From contig OY992835.1 of NCBI GenBank assembly GCA_963921425.1, positions 25,929,322-25,993,321 on the forward strand: 64,000 nt of DNA, written 5' to 3'. Positions 59,338 to 64,000 of this stretch are shown here, one piece after another. The DNA comes from Dryas octopetala. Lineage: Eukaryota > Streptophyta > Magnoliopsida > Rosales > Rosaceae. The position numbers and the translations under genes were made by a program. Numbering within the stretch: position 1 is the first letter of the stretch; each line of letters opens with the position of its first letter. The notes below the pieces were generated by a model. The model made no database searches. It had not been told where the DNA came from and saw only the letters and a list, made by a program, of their open reading frames with translations.

Positions 59338-59722
59338 AATTATTTATAAATGATTATATAATGAAGTATTGAAGCATAAATATCAGACACACAAAAAGTG
59401 ACTTACAAGATCAAATTGAGACGTGGGAAAAAAATAGAGGAAGAGAGCAAACCTGCTGCTAAAAAGGCATGAATAGATGACAAAAGGGACCCACATGCAT
59501 AAGAAAGATCATGCTGACGTGGACGGCACCGATTGATCTTGAGGCTTAGATAGTTATCAGCACGTACCCTATGGAACAGCCTCCAAGTCCAACTGTCCAA
59601 GATAAGGTTTCACTCTCCTTCTTCTTCCTCCAAACCCCAACACAATTACACAAAATAACAAATTTCCCAAATTCAATTCATTCTCTTTTGTTATGAAAAA
59701 TTAAATCTTTGAGGAATCAGAA
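58691..59722. other. AT-rich spacer and bL27c upstream region
   Basis: 58691-59337 is the right part of the probable transposon. 59347-59722 precedes the ribosomal protein gene and should contain its promoter and leader. No certain motif. Confidence 0.5.
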
Positions 59723-60966
59723 ATGGCGGTTGCTGCGTCCATGAGTTTCAACCTAGTCGGGGCATTCAGAGGGCTATCTGTAAGCCCAAGCCCAAGCTCA
59801 AGCTCATCGTCCTCTTTCTTCAGAGGCGATGTGGGTTCCGTACAACTGGGTCCGAAGCTATCCCTTTGGGTCTCACAGAAGAGAGTGCCATTGACGATTC
59901 AAAACGCGCACAAGAAAGGAGCTGGGAGTACCAAGAACGGTCGCGATTCCAAAGGCCAAAGGCTTGGCGTCAAGATTTATGGTGACCAGGTCGCCAAGCC
60001 TGGCTCCATCATTATCCGCCAGCGTGGTACCAAGGTAATAAATGAATACCATAATGTGCTTGATGTTGATTTTCTTGTACAATTTCAAAGACCATGAGGT
60101 TGAATTTGAATATGCCACTGCAGGGTAGGCATAGTGGGGTTTAACTTGTGCTGATTGTGGGATAGCAAAACCCCTGCCCCCTTTTTATCTAACCAGGAAA
60201 CTAGTTTTGAGTCTTTTGACTATTAACAAGTGTCACTAAAGGGCATCTAGCATTATAGTTTTGCAATATATGTATGTTTCAATGCTTTTACTGGTGGGTG
60301 GATTCTAAAGAATGTCCTTTCTCTGAGTGTGTTGTTGGATTAAGAAGGTTACATGATGAGCATCTTTTCTGTGTTTCCAGAATTACATAATTTACATGGT
60401 ATTCTTTAGTTTTGTTAATGATGTAGCACTCTCCTTAAAGCTTCTTACACTCCTTTAAAGGAATTTTTGCACCCCACTAGAGGAGTGCAGATCTCTCGGT
60501 GTGTTTTTGTTACCTTAATGTAGACATCTAGAATCTTATTATGACTTTAGAGTGCATTTCTTGCATCAATTTCAGTTCCATGCGGGGAAGAACGTGGGGC
60601 TTGGCAAGGACCACACCATATTCTCTTTGATTGATGGGTTAGTTAAATTTGAGAAGTTTGGACCTGATCACAAGAAGAAGGTTGATTTGAAGTTCCTAAA
60701 CCTTTCAGTTGGTGGTTTGAAGGGCTGGGTATTCTATACTAACATTAACTCGAATCATTGATTTGTATGGTCGACAGGTGAGTGTTTACCCTCGAGAAGT
60801 GCAGCCCGAGAACCCCAACAGCTACAGGGTCAGGAAGAGGGAGAACTTCAGACTACAACGCGAAAAAAAGAAGGCAAGAAAGGAAGGCTATATCATTCAA
60901 GCCAAACAACCGGAACTAATACTTGCATCTGCTGCTGATGCTGCAGATTGCAATGCAGTTTGTTGA
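59723..60966 (+). CDS. RPL27: Plastid ribosomal protein bL27c, nuclear-encoded
   Basis: Exons 59723-60034, 60576-60680 and 60778-60966 (all phase 0) give 201 residues. A Ser-rich N-terminus of about 55 residues ([15 protein letters not shown]) is a chloroplast transit peptide. The bL27 core follows: [48 protein letters not shown] and [17 protein letters not shown], the bacterial-type signature of a large-subunit protein near the peptidyl-transferase centre. A basic C-terminal extension ([19 protein letters not shown]) is longer than in bacteria, as in plastid homologues. Confidence 0.97.
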
Positions 60967-62040
60967 AGTTGTCCTTTATGCTAGTTTTTCTGCTCTATTG
61001 TGATCAACCTTGCAGATAAATTTGAGTTGCTTTTCCTTTTTCGTTTTGTATAATTTTTTGTAAACTTTACTGGAAAATCTCAAGTCATGTATCAAGTATG
61101 CAAAATCTAGTTCCTCTCTGTACTGTGCTTATCTCTCCTTTCATTGAAAATTCAAGCTCACTCTTGCAAGTTCACTAATTAAAGGAATCACTGTTATCTT
61201 TCAAGGATTTAGCATGTTCAAGACCTTTTCCTGAAGAGAAAGAACACAATGTTACTTTGCTAGATGATGTAATTAGTCTTTTTTTGGTTGTCAAGGATTA
61301 TGTAATTAGTCTGGCTAACATTCCTCCCACATTATCTTAATCTTTTGGATGTCATAATCTTCAAAATTAGCAGAGTGAAACAGGGAAAGTTTAATTTGGT
61401 TCAAATTTGAGCACAAAAATACTATGCCTGAACCCTCTCCCAAAATCACACAACTGACAAAAATTCAAGGACTAGAGCTAGGCTTGTCCAAGACTCAAGA
61501 GAGAAGGTGCTAAATGACTAAACAATCTTTGAATTACAATAGAAAAAAGCTAACAGAGTAAAGTCTAGCTGGCGAAGAAACATCAAAATCCATTTGGTAG
61601 TAGATCTCATCCCATTTTAGTGTTGATTGACAATTTCCATATTCTTTCAAGTGCCAAATGACCTGCAATACAAACATTTTAGCAAAAACACAATCAATAC
61701 TCAGGTATCAATTAAAGACATAAATGCATGGACCTCCAGTGCAACTTCCAGTACAAAATTTAGAATATTTTTCCAATCCCAAGTGGAACTAGAAAAACTA
61801 TAGGGAGGGCTTATAAACAGAAAGAAACAAAAAATACTCAACAATTTCTAGATTACCAAATACCAGTCATTAACATATAACATTATAACGCGGAAGCCTA
61901 TACAAACACAATGCAGATATGAAATAATTATCACGTAAACAGAGATTAAGGCCAGAATTTGCAGAAGCCATTGCATGCAAAGCGATCAAAGTACGCACGA
62001 CAGGAGCAAATACAAGTTGAGACTTGAGAGAGGTCCTTAC
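60967..62040. other. Convergent intergenic region between bL27c and SEC61 gamma
   Basis: Holds both 3' UTRs. The rest is unremarkable AT-rich sequence with no repeat or frame worth naming. Confidence 0.5.
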
Positions 62041-62366
62041 CTAAACAGATCCGACGATGATGTTGTTGATCGGGATGAAGATGAGCTTCACAAAGAAGCC
62101 AACGAACCCCATCACCACGAACCCGATGGCCGTACGTAACGCCACCTTTGTGAATTCTGTTACATGAAAAACGCACCGGATTCGATTCGTATAGATCTCA
62201 AACACAAAATCAAGAAGCCGGATTGCATATTGAATTGAATTAATGTCGCCACGAAATGGATTGATTGATTACCTTTGCGGTCGGGTTTATGGCAGCGCTT
62301 GACGAGGCGAACGCTGTCCTTGGAGAATTCTCTGAGCGGCTCGAACACTGAGTCTATGGCGTCCAT
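62041..62366 (-). CDS. SEC61G: Protein transport protein Sec61 subunit gamma
   Basis: Exons 62366-62273 and 62156-62041 join with a split codon to 69 residues, the family's exact usual length. [20 protein letters not shown] and [20 protein letters not shown] form the cytosolic amphipathic part; [19 protein letters not shown] is the single C-terminal membrane span, followed by NNIIVGSV. It is the tail-anchored SecE-like clamp of the ER translocon with Sec61 alpha and beta. Confidence 0.96.
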
Positions 62367-63332
62367 TTTTACGCAGGAATTTCAAGATTTTATTTTTTTT
62401 ATTTTTTGTACAGAGGAGCGTCGGAGGAACAACACCAGGAAGATTGAGCTGAACGCAGAGGAATCAGGAGATTTTATGCCGATCATACTTGGTCCTCCCC
62501 GGATGACTCACCATCTCCAATGAAATTATTACACGTGTCATTTCAAAAAATAACGTGTCATTTGTTTTTTAGAAAAAAAATATAAAAAAATCGCAACATC
62601 AAATGGGATACATGTAATTTCATCCACCCATTAAATTATTAAACATACGGTACATACCAGACCTATTTCCCGCAGATTTTTAAAAAGAAAAAAAAATTAA
62701 AAAAAAAAAAAACTCACAGGCTGTTAGCCCTTTTAACTTTTTAAGTGCAATGAAAAAGAAAAGGAAAATTAAGCCATTGACTACCGCCCAAGTGATGAGA
62801 ATTTGTGAGGTAAGGCTTAAACTATGTCCATGATTCGATTGGATTCCTCCAATGTAACCAAAAAATACAAAAATTTAAACTCTTGCCAAAATGCAATTGC
62901 AATGAAATTGTGTTGAAAAAAAAGTCCATCAGGCATGCAGAAAAACCGAGCAATTTAAAACCAAACAAAAAACACAACAGAAACTCAAGCTGACTGATAC
63001 AAGGAATCGTTTCAAATCAAATATGAAGCGTCATTTCTCTAAATACGGTCATACAACAATATCCTCCACATAAGTGATGCTAAAACATCCTTGAAATCAG
63101 AAGGGGTCAACTAAAACAAGCTGACGACTCCTCACCAGTTCTACCTTAGATTCAGGGGAAATTCCTACAAAACCATTGATCAGCACCTACAGCATTCAAA
63201 TTCCCCTGCAATCCGTTTCCAAGCTGGCTGCAAGAAGCCATGCCTACCGTTGCTGGAAGAAGTCAAAAAATTATAGCAAATCCTGTGTCCATTGGGTTGT
63301 AACTTGTAAGGTTGCTATCTCTTTATTCCAAC
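62367..63332. other. SEC61 gamma upstream region and 3' flank of the zinc-finger gene
   Basis: SEC61 gamma promoter and leader lie in 62367-62550. 62550-63330 is AT-rich with A runs near 62690-62712, and its right side should be the 3' UTR of the zinc-finger gene. No other feature is supported. Confidence 0.5.
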
Positions 63333-63683
63333 TTATGTAGAGTCTGGTTTTTTCTCACGTTGAACAGCTCGTGGGACAAATGTCAAGCCCCGAGCATGCC
63401 GACGACCAAAGCTGATGGATGAGGGGCTGGAGTCTGAAGTGCTTAATTTGGAGACGGCAGAAACAAGGCCATCAATGGTTTCATTTTCTACTTCCATACT
63501 AGATGCATCTGCCTTCTTAACAATAGCTTGTTTACGTTGGCTTTTCTGCCTCTGTTTTTTGGAAGGATGCACCTTCTTGAAAAACTCAAATGAAGTGGGG
63601 AATTTATGCTTGTCCACCAGATGCTGTTGCCGACTTTTATAGTTCTTGAACTTCAAATCACAGCCGTATACAAGGCATTCATA
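63333..63683 (-). CDS. ZNF511-like C2H2 zinc-finger protein, last exon
   Basis: A 117-codon exon entered at GCAACAG/TATGAA and ending TGA. It encodes YECLVYGCDLKFKNYKSRQQ and HLVDKHKFPTSFEFFKK: a finger with C-x4-C-x12-H-x4-H spacing followed by the conserved HKFPxSFEF segment of ZNF511, then a Lys-rich stretch (SKKQRQKSQRKQAIVKK), an acidic/Ser region and FGRRHARGLTFVPRA. Upstream exons lie beyond the window. Frame upstream of 63683 is intron. ZNF511-type proteins are nuclear; the molecular role is not settled. Confidence 0.85.
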   Translation of the reverse strand, partial: YECLVYGCDLKFKNYKSRQQHLVDKHKFPTSFEFFKKVHPSKKQRQKSQRKQAIVKKADASSMEVENETIDGLVSAVSKLSTSDSSPSSISFGRRHARGLTFVPRAVQREKKPDST

Positions 63684-64000
63684 CTGTTGCAGACAAAACA
63701 TCCAAACCAAAGTAAAATAACTAAACCAGTACATGTTCAATAACAAGATGGAAAAACATTGCATTCCTTGAATTAGGATCATCCCTTCAGAATTTGAAAA
63801 CAAGAAAGCATATGTATAAATAAGATGTCTTCTAGCAAAAACCATGAACTTTTACAAATACCAGATCAATTATCCATGCTTCAGTATAATCCCAGTTTGT
63901 ACTTGCACTTGATTTTTTGAAGGGTAATGATGTTAAGTTGATAATCAAGTCGTATATCAGTGGAATTCAAGCTTGATCCCAGCAAACATGAAGCAACTTC
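63684..64000 (-). other. Intron of the ZNF511-like gene
   Basis: AT-rich, with no exon that would supply the family's sequence just before the finger. The previous exon is probably outside the window. Confidence 0.5.

Noticed and set aside
63867-64000. Possible upstream exon of the zinc-finger gene ending before GTATTTGT
   Set aside because: The only open frame (NWDYTEAWIIDL) does not match what precedes the finger in ZNF511 proteins; left as intron.

Overview
This is a stretch of flowering-plant nuclear DNA. The signs are small GT-AG (and two GC-AG) introns, a plastid-targeted ribosomal protein bL27 with a transit peptide, a fasciclin-like arabinogalactan protein, CYP71-clan P450s, and many MITEs plus a Ty1/Copia element. 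Family content fits a eudicot; the species cannot be fixed from sequence alone. The two flanks hold ordinary single-copy genes, and the middle (about 20-56 kb) is a young, repeat-driven P450 expansion.

Layout. 1-1960 (+): 3' part of a YrdC/Sua5-domain gene. 3398-5660 (+): CYP71D-like P450 copy 1, flanked on both sides by a copy of the YrdC gene's 3' flank. 7197-12327 (+): a 13-exon gene for a large multipass membrane protein. 12805-13911 (-): fasciclin-like arabinogalactan protein. 15494-16486 (+): intronless ribonucleotide reductase small subunit with E2F-type promoter sites. 17002-19934 (+): conserved small protein of unknown function with a solo LTR in an intron. 20-25 kb: decayed repeats, a tRNA-Gln pseudogene and a 1.4 kb fold-back element. 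25111-27195: P450 copy 2, followed by a transplanted piece of the neighbouring gene's 3' UTR and an intact-looking tRNA-Gln(CUG). 28.2-31.4 kb: tandem array of a P450-upstream module. 32557-34654: P450 copy 3. 36849-37820: P450 copy 4, cut at the end of exon 1. 37879-44819: Ty1/Copia element on the minus strand. 44.8-47.1 kb: second module array. 48246-50330: copy 5. 52735-54757: copy 6. 55.6-56.0 kb: P450 debris. 56.8-59.3 kb: a probable transposon carrying a minisatellite. 59723-60966 (+): plastid bL27. 62041-62366 (-): SEC61 gamma. 63333-63683 (-): last exon of a ZNF511-like zinc-finger gene.

History of the cluster, read from junctions. An approximately 8.9 kb unit (28.88-37.82 kb) was duplicated in tandem to give 37.84-53.70 kb. 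The breakpoint lies in exon 1 of a P450, so copy 4 lost exon 2 while copy 6 kept it. The junction carries a templated inverted filler. After the duplication a Copia element and a 201 bp MITE landed only in the second unit, and the module array differs by one repeat unit between the two. Copies 1, 3 and 6 look functional. Copy 2 has an open frame but altered I-helix residues, copy 5 has a damaged start, and copy 4 is truncated.

The most interesting signal is the P450-upstream module. Each unit holds overlapping MYB AC-element-like sites and a TATA-like stretch. It occurs singly near each P450 and has been amplified at least three times: two long arrays of roughly 12 and 8 units upstream of copies 3 and 5, and a separate approximately 37 bp repeat upstream of copy 2.
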